From assembly GCA_011316305.1 (NCBI GenBank), contig SAUG01000044.1:248001-312000 (forward strand): DNA of 64,000 nt, read 5' to 3'. Positions 1 through 11,989 of the stretch are shown piece after piece. The stretch is from Rusavskia elegans (lineage: Eukaryota > Ascomycota > Lecanoromycetes > Teloschistales > Teloschistaceae). The translations under genes were made by a program, and so were the position numbers. Position 1 is the stretch's first letter; each line of letters begins with the position of its first letter. Below the pieces are notes generated by a model, which had not been told where the DNA came from, did not search any database, and was given only the letters and a program-made list of their open reading frames with translations.

Positions 1-2005
1 CCTACTACTAATCTCCATTAGGAAATATTTTAAAAATAAAAAGAATAAATTTAGATCTAATATTAGGAATAGTTTTAATAAATTTATCGAAGCGCGATAT
101 TATATCGAGTCTTTTTTAGATTCTAAAAAGGAAATTCGTAATTAACGCTTTATTTAGGAATCAGACCTCTGCCGACTTTTTAGAGAGTTAAAAATATATT
201 ATTATTTATTATCGCGTATTAGATAAATATAAAAGTAATTTTATTATTTAGAAATAGCACGTATTATTTCGTTTCGACGAGTTCGATAATCTAATTACGT
301 TTTATTCCTCTATAGATTTTATACCAGCCGCGTAAAAGGCGTCCGTTAAATTAGTTCCTGGTTTTAATTCGATTAATTTAAATTATTTTCTAAAGGAATT
401 CGATTTTTTTCGACCTTTGGATTCAGTATATATATAAAAGAGTATCTAATAAAAGATATCTTCGTATTATATCTAGTAATACTAATTTAGATATCGATAT
501 TATAAGTTACGTCTAGGTCTTCTACTATTTCCGCGAACTTTTATTTTTTAGTAATTATTTTATCCTATAATAATAAGGTTAGAGACTATCTATTTTTTAG
601 TTATGTATTTAGTATTAAGTCTAGTTTTCCTTCTTTTAGCTATTTTTTTAATTCAGGCGTAGAATCGTATTTAACCTTTTCTATTTCTTTAATAATACTT
701 TTATAGATTTTTTTTAATATCTTCTATCTATAGTTTTTAGATTAATTTTAAGGTTTTATTATATTTTAGTACTAGTTATATCAGTAAATAGTAATATTCC
801 TTCCAGATTTATATTTCCTATACTTTACTCTTTTTTTTAATAAAGATATCGATTTCTAAAATTTATTCGTTATTTATATTAAATATAATATCTAATTGTC
901 TATATAGAAGATTCTTAAATATAAAGAGATATATTATTTAAAGTTCTATCTTTTTTCCGACTATATTTTCTTATATCGGTATTTTAAAAATTGATTTTTT
1001 TTATTTATTTCTAATTATAATGTATTTTCTAGAACTTTCGATTATTATAAAATTGAAAATTCCGATAAATTCGTTTTTTATATTAATTTCGACTTCTATA
1101 ATTTTATTATTTAATTATAGACGTATTTAGATATATCTTTTAATCTAGTTATATAGTCCGTTTATAATTTTATTTTATTTTTTTCTATTTATAAAAGCTA
1201 TTATTTTATAACTTCTAATTATAACTTTAAGCGCTATTATCATAGGTTTTTCGGTTTTATATAGTTTAAACTCTATTATTAGCTTTTTTTTCGTTCTTCT
1301 AAGTTCCGTAGAATACTATTCTAATCTCTTCTTATCTAATAAATAGATAAAGTAATTATTATTATAGTAGACTATCTAATTTTTAGTTATATATTTTCTA
1401 ACTCTTTTTTCTAATAATTTTTCTATTATTTTAAATTAGTATTCGGTTACTTCTATAATTTTTTTAGTTAGATAATTCTTTTTAAGGTATTTTATTTTTC
1501 TTTATAAATAATAAACTTTAGTTCGTATTTTTCTAATTTTAGTAGTATTAAATTCTATTAAATTTCTTTTGGGCTATTTTTAAGCGGGTTCTATATTACT
1601 AAATATCTATTTATCTAAATAGATTTTGTATTATCTAATATTAATTCCAGTCGCTAGATTAATAGAAAATACTAGTAAATCTAGTTTTTTAATTATTATT
1701 ATAGCTTCCTTAATTTTTATATAGAGTCTTTTATAGAAATAGATTTTTAGAATTAAATCTTCCTAGTCTATTTTATATACTAACGTTGTAAACCAAATAA
1801 TATAAGTAGCTACCGACTTCTACTACTTTGAAACTATTAGTTTTCTTTCTATTACTCTATTTTATTATTATTTCCGAAGGCTTTTTTTATAGCTATAATT
1901 AGATTACCGAAAGCGTAGAAAATTAATAATATTTTATCTTTCCTTTAGTTCTCCGGGTTATTAAAAGATAGTCTTCTATATAGAACTATACTTAATTAAA
2001 GGCTG
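1..2005 (-). mobile_element. Family B (gag-only Ty3-like) element B0, internal part
   Basis: This stretch matches, block by block, the internal regions of the other B copies at 17818-19228 and 22003-24543. It is AT-rich with stops in every frame. Its right end, near 1990-2005, is the junction next to the leader of the element and was split by insertion of the family A element, which duplicated GGCTG (2001-2005 and 8721-8725). The B element resumes at 8721-8747 and again at 9897. The orientation (minus) follows from copy B3, where a Ty3-type Gag can be read on the opposite strand. The left end lies outside the window. Confidence 0.7.
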
Positions 2006-2499
2006 TGTTATAAACACGGGCGGCGTGACCTCGGGAACGCCGTAATACTTAGTATAGTACTGGATTTTCTATTACGCTTTAACAGATAAAGATATATAGG
2101 AAAGCCTTAGTATTAATACTAAAAAGTATTTTAGTAGTTTTAGTAAATAAATATTCTAAATTACTCTAATCTTAGTAATTTTAGTAAATAAATATTATAA
2201 GCTACTCTAATCTTAGTAGTCTTAGTAAGTAAATACTCTAAAATAAAGCTATTTTAGTCGTTTTAGTAAATAAGCGACCTAAATAGCGGAGGATTTTATT
2301 TATCTATATAGATCCCGAACTCGATACCTTTATAGCTCGTATTTAATTTATTAGTTATTACTATATACTGCTTTAGTAATTAAACTAATTTATTTTTATA
2401 TTAACTTAAATAATTACCCGTTATACCTCCGTTTATAGATATACTAATAAGTCTAACTAACTATTAGAAATACTAGGACCTCTAGATAGTTCTATAATA
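2006..2499 (+). repeat. 5' LTR of chromovirus A1
   Basis: The 494 bp terminal repeat aligns along its whole length with 8227-8720 and with the LTRs at 31645-32139, 34666-35160, 42551-43439 and 59732-60224. It starts TGTTATAAACACGGG. The short internal motif TTTTAGTA(A/G)(A/G)TAA recurs several times within it. Differences from the 3' LTR are almost all transitions of the RIP type. Confidence 0.92.
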
Positions 2500-2519
2500 C
2501 TTTAAATACTCTTAGGATA

Positions 2520-4300
2520 TCTATCGTAGGTTAATATTAAATTCCTACCCTAAGTTACTCTAGCTCTACAGCTTAGAAGTCCGGATCTAAAAGTAAGGAA
2601 GTCCAGATAAAAGATAATAGTAGTAACGAGAAAGTTAATATTCCTATTACTAATTATCGCTTATATAGTATTAAGGTTTATAAACCCAATAAATACTATA
2701 GGGATTATAATTAACTAGAAGACTGGCTTATATAATTAGAAATATACTTCGTATTCTATCTAATATTTAAAAAGAAGAAAATTCTCTTTACCGTATTTTA
2801 TTTTCGAGGACGAGCCTAGTATTAGATAAAATCTCTCTTTCGCTAATATATAGACGACGATAAAGATAATAATAATATTTTTATAAAATTTATAAAATTT
2901 AAAAAAGCTATTTATAACGTTCTCGGAATTTCGAATAAAATACTAACTATTAAACGCTTTATTTAATACCTTTAGTAGAAAACTGTAGTATTAAAGTACG
3001 CTGTACGATTCTAAAAATAGGTACTATTAATAGAATAGAATAATAACGCCCTATATATAATATATAGACGAGGATTTAAAAAATAAGTAAAAAATAAATT
3101 TATACGCGACAGTCGAATATACGAAACTCTAGATAATCTAATTAAAATATTTATCGACCTCGATAATAAACTATATAAAAGAGATATAGAAAAACGCTAT
3201 AATAGTAGACCTTGAAATAATACTAGATATTATACGGGTAAAACTTATAGAGGATAGCTACTAAGTAAAAAGACCGGAGATAGCTACTATAGATCTATAC
3301 TAATAGAACTAGACTCGATATAATAGTAACGTAAAAGAAAAAACTCTAGAAATAGTAAAAGGAATAAAAATCCTAAAATATACTATAACTATAGTAAACC
3401 AGACTACTTTATAAAAAAGTATTAATTAAATAAAGTATAGTAACGATAGCTTAACGCTACGCTAAAGAAATCTAAAGACTAGTAAAAAAAAATCTTAGAA
3501 GACGATAATAGTAGCTTTAAACTCTAGGAAACTAGTTCGGACGAAGAATTTATATTTATAGAAAACGATAAAGTACTATAAGAAGCTATAATAAATAACG
3601 TTTCCCTATAAATATTAATAGAACTAACTAGAAAGAGAGCCGTTTCTAGATAGGAATCCGTAATAGAGGACGTTTAATAAGCGAGACTAAAAACTCCTTA
3701 CCCTAGAATAATATACGATAAGAAACTAGTAAAAAAAGAATTTCTAGTAATCTATAAAAGATTTAAAGCCGTTTATAAAATATATATTAACGACGAGTAC
3801 CTATAAGATAAATAATAGGACTAAAAAGTAAGTAATATCGTCGATATATTAGAGAAAGAACTAGGAAGTAACGTCTCTAAAGATAAAGTTATTCCTAAAC
3901 TAATATTATAATATAGAAATATAATAATAGGAGATTAATACGTACTATTTAGTTAGACTATATACTACGATAACTACTATATAATCTATAAATCGGAAAA
4001 ATAAGGAGCCGGGTAATATCTATTAAAACTACGCCGATAAGCTCCTACTATATCTATTAAAATCGGAAGTTATAATATTTATAATTATTCCGGATATATT
4101 ATTTATAGTAAATACGAATATTAGAAAGAATAGTAGGAAAAAAATAAAATCCTTAATTAGAACCTTTATAGATATATTTCGTAAGCAGACTATAAAGATA
4201 AGAAATACGAAAATATTAAAAATAACTCGGAAAAAGATAAGATCTTATAGTAATAGGTATACTACGAGCGTATAACTTTATAGCCCGGAAAAAAAAACTA
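2520..4300 (+). pseudogene. Degenerate Gag of chromovirus A1
   Basis: Plus-strand coding remnant broken by many stops. The best landmark is a zinc knuckle at about 3381-3422, which reads Y-x2-Y-x4-Y-x4-Y. Each Tyr codon is one G-to-A step from the Cys or His expected in a C-x2-C-x4-H-x4-C Gag knuckle. In its intact form Gag packages the element RNA in cytoplasmic particles. The same region in copy A2 (32140-32998) is cut exactly within this motif by element B3. Confidence 0.8.
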
Positions 4301-7300
4301 AATTTAGCTAGCTACGTATATATATTCGAAATTAGAATAATTATTAAAACTAATAATAGATTATAGAAGGTTAAAGTATTTATTAATTTAGGCGCGACCG
4401 GAAATTTCGTATTAAAAAACTTAGCTAAAAGGAAAGGATTTTTTTAGACTAAAAAAAAAGACCTATATAACCTAATAGTTATCGATAGAAGTAAAATACC
4501 GAATAGAGATAAAAGAGTTATAAAAGAAACGATACTATTTTAAATAATAATTAACTAATACTATAAGAAACTTTAGTTCGATATTATTTAGATAGCTAGC
4601 TACGATATCGTATTTAGAATACTTTAGTTAAAGGATTATAATCTAGTAGTAGACTAGGAAAAAAGAGTACTTAGCTTCGAACGATATTCCTATATAAAGA
4701 ATATTTAACCTATATCGAAGCAGCAATCTCGGGTAGATAAAATATAGAATATAAAACGCGAACTTATAACTTCGAAAAAGGATAACTAAAAACTAATTAG
4801 GTCCGACTTATTAAATACCGATAGAGGTTAGCTAGATTAATAAGATAGAAATAGAAAGGAAAATTACAAACCTTTCGAAAACCCTATACTATTTAATAAG
4901 AAGTTAAAGGAAAACCTATTAGAAAGGATTTTAGATAAATATAAAAAATAGATATACTTATTTTAAGAAAAGGTAACTATAAAAGTACTACCTAAATATT
5001 AACTATAGGATTACGAAGTTAGATTAAAACTAGGTAAATAACCTATATTTAGACCTATCTATTTACTATCTATAACGGAGCTCGAAATATTCTATAAATA
5101 TCTAGACGAAAATATAAAAAAGGGATTTATTAAGAAATCTTAATTACTAGTAGGATACCCGATCCTCTTTATATCTAAAAAGGACGGAATACTCTATTTA
5201 TATATCGACTATCGAAAGCTAAACGATATTATAATTAAAAACCGATATCTTTTACTAAATATTAGTAAATTTTAGGATCGACTTTCTAGAATACGATACT
5301 TTATTAAACTCGACTTTTAAAAGATATATAACTTTATACGAATAAAAGCCGGAAAAAAATAGAAAATAGCTTTTCGAATATAGTATAGTTATTATAAATA
5401 TATAATAATACCGTTTAGACTTACGAACGCCCCGGTAACCTATTAGAATATAATTAATAACGCGCTTAGAAAATATCTCGATATATTTATTATTGCCTAC
5501 TTTAATAATATTCTGTTTTTTTTTTAAGATATTCGAAGAATATAAATAATATATTAATAAAGTTCTTAAATATTTAGAGGGGAAAGATTTACGCTTTAAA
5601 CCAGAAAAGTATAAATTTTATAAAAAAGAAATTAACTTTCTAGAATTTATTATAGGACGAAATAGATTACGTATCGACCTTAATAAATTTAAAGCTGATA
5701 TAGAATAGGAAACGCTAATAAATATTAAAGAAATCTAAAGTTTCTTCGGATTTATAAACTATAATTAAAAGTTTATAAAAAACTATTCTAAAAGAGCTCT
5801 TACTTTTATAGCTTTAATAAAAGATACCGCCGAATAGTAATAAAGAAAAAGGGAATAATAAATATTCGAAGATTTTAAAAAGGAATATATAAAAGACCTA
5901 GTACTTAAAATATTCGATCTAACTGAACTATTATAAATAGAAACGGATTTATTAGATCTAGCTATAGGTATATACCTTCTATAATAATACGATAGTAGAT
6001 AGTACCCGGTAATATATATATTAAAAAAACTATCGCTAGTAGAATAAAACTACAATATCTATAATAAGGAACTACTAGCTATAGTAGCCGTACTAGAATA
6101 ATAGAGAGTATACGCCGAAGGATTACTAGAATTAATAATCTTTATAGACTATAAGAATCTTTTATACTTTATAATAATAAAATAACTTAATAGAAGATAA
6201 ATATAATAGTCTAAACTTCTCGGTTAATATAAATTTAAGATATACTATATCCTAGATAAAAAAAATTGAAAAGTAGACGTTCTAAATCGAAGAAGTAATT
6301 ATATAAAAATAAAAGAAATCTTTAGTAATAGTATCTTTAAAGTTAATAAAGACGGATTACTATTAGTAAACCAGTATAAGCTAAGTACGACGCTGCGTAT
6401 ATTTAAAGACGACTAGGAATAGTTTCTTATCGAAAAAGGAAAACTATAGATACCGGATAATAAAATCGACGAATATATTAAAGAATACTACAATAGAGTA
6501 TTATAAAAATATCTAGGCGTAATAAAGATAATAAAACTTTTATAATAATATTACTAGTTACCTAATATAAAGTAACGTATCGAGATATATATTAAGAAAT
6601 ATTTTAGTTATTAGTAAAATAAGTATAATATATATACTCGTTATAGAGAGATTTCGTATTAGGAACTACCGGATTTACTATAGAAGAAAGTTATATTAGA
6701 TTTTATTATTAAGCTCCTAAAATTAAAAGACCCGATAAAAAATATAGAATATAACTCGATACTTAATATAGTTAATAGACTTATAAAGGACGTCTATATT
6801 ATTCTATTAAAAGAAAATTTTACGGTAGAATAACTTGGATTTATTATTCTAGATCGATTATTTCGATACTGCGGACTATCTAAAGTACTTATAAATAATA
6901 GAAATAAGCTCTTTACTTTAAACTACTAGAAGACTCTTATTCCTTTATTTAGTATTAAACTAAAAATATTAATAGCTTTCTATCCGATAACGGATAGATA
7001 GATAGAATATACTAATTAGACGCTTAAATAATACCTAAAGTATTATATTAACGACGTTTAGAATAATTAGATTTTATATTTATTAATAGTATAATTAGTA
7101 CTTAACGCGAGAAAATTAAATACAATAAAAGAAATACCGTTCTATACTAATAATAGGAAAAATTCGTATCTATTTAAATAACCGCTACTTTATAAATGAG
7201 CGGAATTAGTAATCTAAAGAATAGATATTTAAAAAAGGATCTATAAAAATATCCTAAAAATATAAGAATATTCGGGTAACTACTAAAATAAAAAACGAAA

Positions 7301-7760
7301 AATAGTACCTTAGCTAAAAAAAGGGGATAAGGTATACTTTTTTATAAAAAATCTAAAAATAAAAACTCTAAATAAAAAACTAGACTATATTAAAGTCGGA
7401 CTATTTTTAATTAAGCAGGTTAAAGGACCTTAGAACTTTAAATTTAATTTATATAAGGATATAAAAGTATACCCGGTATTCTATATATTTCTTTTAGAAC
7501 TAGCCGACTCCAGAATACTATTATAATAGACGTTTAACTTCGAGATATAAGAGGAAGATACCTTTATAGTCGAAAAAATTCTATAGAAAGAAGGTTAGAA
7601 CTATCTAATTAAGTAGAAAGGTTATTTAACCTCGGAAAATACCTAGGAACCTAAAGAATACTTAGTAAACTGCTAGAAGGCTCTATAATAGTTCTACTAA
7701 AAGGAGTTTGAAAAGTTATCGACTAACTAAGCTTATTAGGTAAGATAATCTACTTAGAAG
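4301..7760 (+). pseudogene. Degenerate Pol (PR-RT-RH-IN-chromodomain) of chromovirus A1
   Basis: Remnant of a Ty3/gypsy Pol. The protease active-site region lies near 4383-4412 (INLGATGNFV in place of an expected D-S/T-G-A-T). The RT block with IDYRKLN is at about 5192-5227, and the FGLTNAP-like block reads FRLTNAPVT. The catalytic YxDD box at about 5494-5514 now reads YFNN, both Asp codons having turned to Asn. RNase H follows at about 5935-6290 (NKELLAIV). The integrase zinc finger and core begin near 6541, and a chromodomain sits at about 7555-7690 (YLI-K-KGY and T-EPKEYL blocks). Stops and a poly-T frameshift near 5517 show that it is dead. Confidence 0.88.
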
Positions 7761-8226
7761 CTACGTCGATAAGAAGATTTAAATCGATAGAAAAAAACGA
7801 ATCTATACTATCTTTATATTCTAACTCTTTAATATTTTATAGTTTACTATTAACTATAATACGCTGCTTTTCTTTAATATAATCTAATAAACGAAGTAAA
7901 TATTACTACTTTATATACGCTTTATATAACTTTTTTTTTAACTTTTTATACTTTTCTTTAAGACGATGCTAACGCGTAGTATTTAACGGAACAAGATTAT
8001 AAAAATAGGTTTATTCTATATAGTTTATATACTTTTCGGAACCTTTACTAATATAATAAGATTCCTCTAGTCGGGAATAATTCTAATAAAAACGTATAGC
8101 TAATATACTAATATCTAATAATAGGACTTTTTTATAATAATCTTTAGTTAACGACTTTTCCTTTTTACCTATAAAAAAAGAAGGACGATAGTTTTTCGGG
8201 ACGAAAAATCTAAAGAGGGAATCTAG

Positions 8227-8720
8227 TATTATAAATACAGGCGGCGTAATCTTAGAAACGCTATAGTACTTAGTATAGTACTAGATTTTCTATTACGCCT
8301 TAATAGGTAGAGATATATAGGAAGGCTTTAATATTAGTATTAAAGAGTATCTTAGTAGTTTTAGTAAGTAAATACTTTAAACTACTCTAATTTTAGTAGT
8401 TTTAGTAAATAAGTACTATAAGCTACTCTAATCTTAGTAGTTTTAGTAAGTAAATACTTTAAAATAAAGCTATCTTAGTCGTTTTAGTAAATAAGCAACC
8501 TAAATAGCGGAGGATCTTGTTTATCTATATAGATCCCGAACTCGACGCCTTTATAGCTTATATTTAATTTATTAGTTATCGCTATATACTGCTCTAGCAA
8601 TTAAACTGATTTATTCTTATATTAATTTAAATAATTACCCGTTATACCTCCGTTTATAGATATACTAATAAGTCCAACCAACTATTAGAGATACCAGGAC
8701 CTCCAAGTAGCCCTATAACA
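8227..8720 (+). repeat. 3' LTR of chromovirus A1
   Basis: The 494 bp repeat is collinear with 2006-2499, preceded by a purine tract and ending CCCTATAACA directly before the GGCTG target duplicate at 8721-8725. Confidence 0.92.
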
Positions 8721-8747
8721 GGCTGCTTTTTCTAAATATAATATTAT

Positions 8748-9896
8748 ATTGTTTTATTTATTTTTTTTTGGTACCCGGTCAACCGTCGGTTCCGTAAGAA
8801 ATTCACTTTAGTATTAGTACGCTAGCGTTAGATATACGATATAAGAACTAGTACCCCAGTCTAATTAATTTAAATTAAAGAACTATATAAAATTAACTCT
8901 AATCTATTCCGTAATACGCTCGTAGTATAAGTTCCTATAGTTTACTTAAAATATAACGTAGCAGAATTTTCGTATATATATATACCTTATAATCGCTTTT
9001 TCTTTATCTTCTTTTACTAGTACCTGTAACTACTACGGACTGACTTAACTTATACTATCGTATCTGACGTACGTATCTTCCGTAACAGTCCAGGCTGCAG
9101 GCTAATATATACAGAACCTCTATCAATACTGGACCTGGATTTTTAGTATTTCTCTTAGAGTAGTCGCTGACAGAATGCTTTATCTACAACCACGATTATA
9201 TCTTTCTAATTTAAAGAAATAGAGCTTAAAACCGCCGAATTCGAGCTATTCGATTACGTCGACCGAGTCCTCGCTAGTCCGCCTACTATAACGGACTTCG
9301 AATCCTAGGATCCGGTAGTTCTAAATACGACGCTAAAGCCTCGTATTCCGAATCCGCCGGAGCTATATAGCTTTAGCGACCGTATTAGACTTCTAGTAGG
9401 AGCCCTTATCCTACTAGAATTCGAGCAGGAATCTAAGCTAGCCGTTAAGCTAGTAGTTAAGCTGGCAGTCGTCGAGTATCTAGATAGATTAGCAGGCCGT
9501 CTGGATTCGAGTACGACCGTAGACGAGGACGAATTAACGAGGATAAAGGATAGTATTACCGCCTAGCAGGTAGTCCTGGAGGCCATATTAGTAGCTTATA
9601 ATCGTACGTATTTCGAAGTAGTATAGGGGAATCCTGGGATAAAGCTACGTACTAGAAGATCGCTCGCTCCTCCGTATATATAGAGCGATGTTTGTTTATA
9701 GGAGGGGAATAGTAATTAAATAGAGGATATAATAGAATAAAAACGATCAACTGCGCTGCAAACCTTGCTTAACTTTTAACTGCGAAAATTCTTTACTATA
9801 TAAGCAATATTTATTGTTGCCGTATAAAAACTACGGTAATAAAACGTATATATATAATAACTCAATTATAACCCCGGACAGGGGCTCTATAAGAGG
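8748..9896 (+). mobile_element. Family C element, copy C1
   Basis: An 1149 bp insertion in the leader of element B0, flanked by a 14 bp direct repeat AAATATAATATTAT (8734-8747 and 9897-9910). It shares both ends with copies at 25690, 60778, 61653 and 62585. The left end is T-rich followed by GGTACCCGGT(C/A)AACC, and the right end carries AACTGCGCTG and then CCCCGGACAGGGGCTC. It is clearly less RIP-damaged than its surroundings. Viewed on the other strand, the element ends in an A-rich tail. Together with the 9-14 bp variable target duplications, this suggests a retroposon, but no reverse transcriptase is present. Confidence 0.75.
9185..9640 (+). pseudogene. Small conserved reading frame inside element C1, unknown function
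   Basis: A plus-strand frame of roughly 150 codons, interrupted by a few TAG/TAA codons that are single RIP steps from Trp or Gln codons. It includes the segment SDRIRLLVGALILLE and, further on, AVVEYLDRLAGRLDS. The other C copies carry a recognisably related protein in the same frame (INRVKLLVVVAS... and AKEYLNILAEYLG in C2) although the DNA differs strongly, so the protein sequence appears to have been constrained. I do not recognise the family. It looks mostly helical, with no membrane segment and no obvious metal-binding or catalytic motif. Confidence 0.45.
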
Positions 9897-10096
9897 AAAT
9901 ATAATATTATAAATAGAACTTTAATTATTTCGTTTAAAAACTGATTTATATATAATATAAAATAGATATTTATCTAAATAAATTAAAGGTTTAAAAATCT
10001 TTTATTTTTTTAAAAGATATTAGATATTATCGCTTTAATAGTATCGCTTCGATCTATAAGGCGGGATAATAAAACTAATATAGTAAATTATTAAAA
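9897..10096 (-). mobile_element. Leader of element B0
   Basis: Continuation of B0 after the C1 insertion. It matches the 5' untranslated leader found next to the 5' LTR in B1 (19046-19228), B2 (24340-24543) and B3 (33408-33620, opposite strand). No coding content. Confidence 0.65.
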
Positions 10097-10508
10097 TATA
10101 ATATCTCTATACGTTAAAGGGTATTACGTTTAAATCTAGCTATAGCCGTAGGCGTAGTCCAAACTACTAAATAGTAATAAAGTTCTAATATAGATTATTA
10201 TAGTTAATTTTATATAGCCGCTAAAATACGGTTATAATATTATAAAACGTCTTTGTTATAGAATTAATTAAAATAAAAATAGTAGTAATATATTTAATAA
10301 TTATAATAATAATTAATAATAAAATCTATTTTCTAGAAATAAAGAACGATATATATAATAAAAATGGCCGATAGTATCAATAGATAGTTATTTACTAAAA
10401 GTTTCTATTATATAGATCGGCTATAGCGGCTATAGACGGCAATAGATAATTAGGCTCGCTTGCCTGGCTAATTTTCCAGCGTGCTTCTATAGAGTCGTAG
10501 ACGTAATA
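10097..10508 (-). repeat. 5' LTR of element B0
   Basis: About 410 bp, matching the 409 bp LTRs that are exactly delimited in element B3. On the minus strand it starts TATTACGTCTACGACTC and ends near TATA at 10097. It contains short CGGCTATAG-type repeats near its right end. Confidence 0.75.
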
Positions 10509-10592
10509 CTATAGGCGGCTATAGATAATTAGTTTCGTTTAGCTAGTTAATTTTCTAGAATATTTGTATAGAATTATAGATATATAATAGTT
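10509..10592 (-). repeat. Partial second B LTR in tandem (3' LTR end of B1)
   Basis: About 84 bp that repeat the last part of the preceding LTR (CGGCTATAGATAATTAG and the AATTTTCTAGAAT block) and end ATATATAATA at the start of the B1 internal region. B0 and B1 therefore meet in a chimaeric LTR with an internal partial duplication. Confidence 0.6.
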
Positions 10593-11683
10593 TCTTTTAT
10601 ATCGTTTTCTATCTAGTTTCTCCGTATACGGAATATTTAAATCTAACTAGCTCTTTCTTTTATTTCTTATCCTTTAATATTTTTATTATACGTTTTCGAA
10701 GAAATAATTACTTAAAATTTTACTATCGAATTTTATTAAAGTATATTATTATACTTTTCCTTTATAGTCTTTATATTAATAATCTTTTAAAGGAATCTAA
10801 AGTAAAAGTAGATAGTAATATCTATAGCGAGTATACTCGATTCTAGAAATTCTTTAATCTTTTAATTTCTAATATAATCTAAATATTTACTTTATTCTTT
10901 TCGGGTTTTACTTACTAATATCTATAGAGAAACGTTCTAAAGATAAAAAAAATAAACTTTATTCTAATATCGAAAGAAACTTTAAAAAATATACCGAAAT
11001 ACGTTATTATATCGAATCTTTCTTAGATTCTAAAAAGAAAGTTTATAATTAGTATCTTATTTAGAAATCGAATCTATACCGACTTTTTAGAAAATAAAAA
11101 TATTTTATTATTTATTATCGCGCTGTAGATAAAAATTAAAATAATATTATTATTTAGAAATAACGCGTATTATTTCGTTTTAATAAATTTAACAATTTAG
11201 TAGTATTCTACTCTTCTATTGGTTCTACGCTAGCCGTATAAAAAATATCTATTAAATCCCCTAGTTTTAATTCGGTTAATTTTAATCGGTTTTTAAAAGA
11301 GTTCGATTTTTTTTATCTTCTAGAAATAATAGGCGTATAAAAGAGTCTTTAATTAAAGATTTTTTTTATTTCGTATCTAGTTATTGGTTCCGAATTATAT
11401 ATCGATATTATAAATTATATCTAGATTCTCTAATATTTTCGCTAATTTTTACTCTTTAGTAACTATTTCGTCCTACGATAATAAAATAGAGAACTATTTA
11501 TCTCTTCGTTATATATTTAGTATAGAATCTGGTTTTTCTTCTGGTTCGAATATAGAATTGTATTCGGTCCTTTCTATTTCTTTAATAATATTTCTGTAGA
11601 TTTTTTTGATATTCTCTATCTATAGTTCTTGGATTATTTCTTAGGTTTTATCGTATTTTAAAGCCAGTTACGAAGGTAGATAG
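10593..11683 (-). mobile_element. Element B1, internal region, distal part
   Basis: RIP-degraded sequence collinear with 22003-23115 of B2 and with the 2 kb at the window start. It is cut at GATAG (11679-11683) by the copia element. The B2 sequence at 23110-23125 shows the uninterrupted target, and the element resumes at 17818. Confidence 0.7.
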
Positions 11684-11921
11684 TATTGAAGTGAACACGT
11701 ATATTGATATAATAGAGCAAGCTACCGATATAACTCGATCTGCTTAACTAATTAAAGAATAGATAAAAACTTTATATAAAGTTTTTACCTTCTAAATTAA
11801 ACTAGCGCGCTAAAGTCTCGATATAGATTATATAATCTATACTGATTTAGCCCGAGTTTTAGCGTGTACCTTAGTACGAGTCTTAGTACGAGCCTTATCT
11901 GAGCTGCCGTATATTTTAATA
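11684..11921 (-). repeat. LTR of the copia element (left, 3' LTR)
   Basis: 238 bp, aligned end to end with 17575-17812 and in part with 63855-64000. It begins TATTGAAGTG (an expected TG mutated to TA) and ends TATTTTAATA, and includes several AGC(G/T)CGAG-type repeats. Confidence 0.88.
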
Positions 11922-11989
11922 CTCTTACTCGGCACGCAGATAATTCTTTCTTAAACTATTAGTTCCTACTATCTTCGAACCCTATCTAA

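Larger units (their letters stand above)
2006..8720 (+). mobile_element. Complete Ty3/gypsy chromovirus (family A, copy A1), RIP-inactivated
   Basis: A 6715 bp LTR retrotransposon flanked by a perfect 5 bp target duplication GGCTG. Both LTRs are 494 bp, starting TGTTATA (TATTATA at the 3' copy) and ending TATAACA (TATAATA at the 5' copy). Domains read on the plus strand in the order Gag zinc knuckle, protease, reverse transcriptase, RNase H, integrase, chromodomain. That order and the C-terminal chromodomain place it among fungal chromoviruses. A purine-rich tract (AAAGAGGGA) precedes the 3' LTR. All frames carry many TAA/TAG stops, so it is inactive. Confidence 0.93.

Noticed and set aside
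2100..2280. Repeated TTTTAGTAAATAA units as a CRISPR-like or satellite array
   Set aside because: They are irregular, lie within each family A LTR and are explained as LTR-internal repeats.
8770..8790. Family C ends as Helitron termini
   Set aside because: Helitrons make no target duplication and end CTRR after a hairpin. The C copies have clear 9-14 bp duplications.
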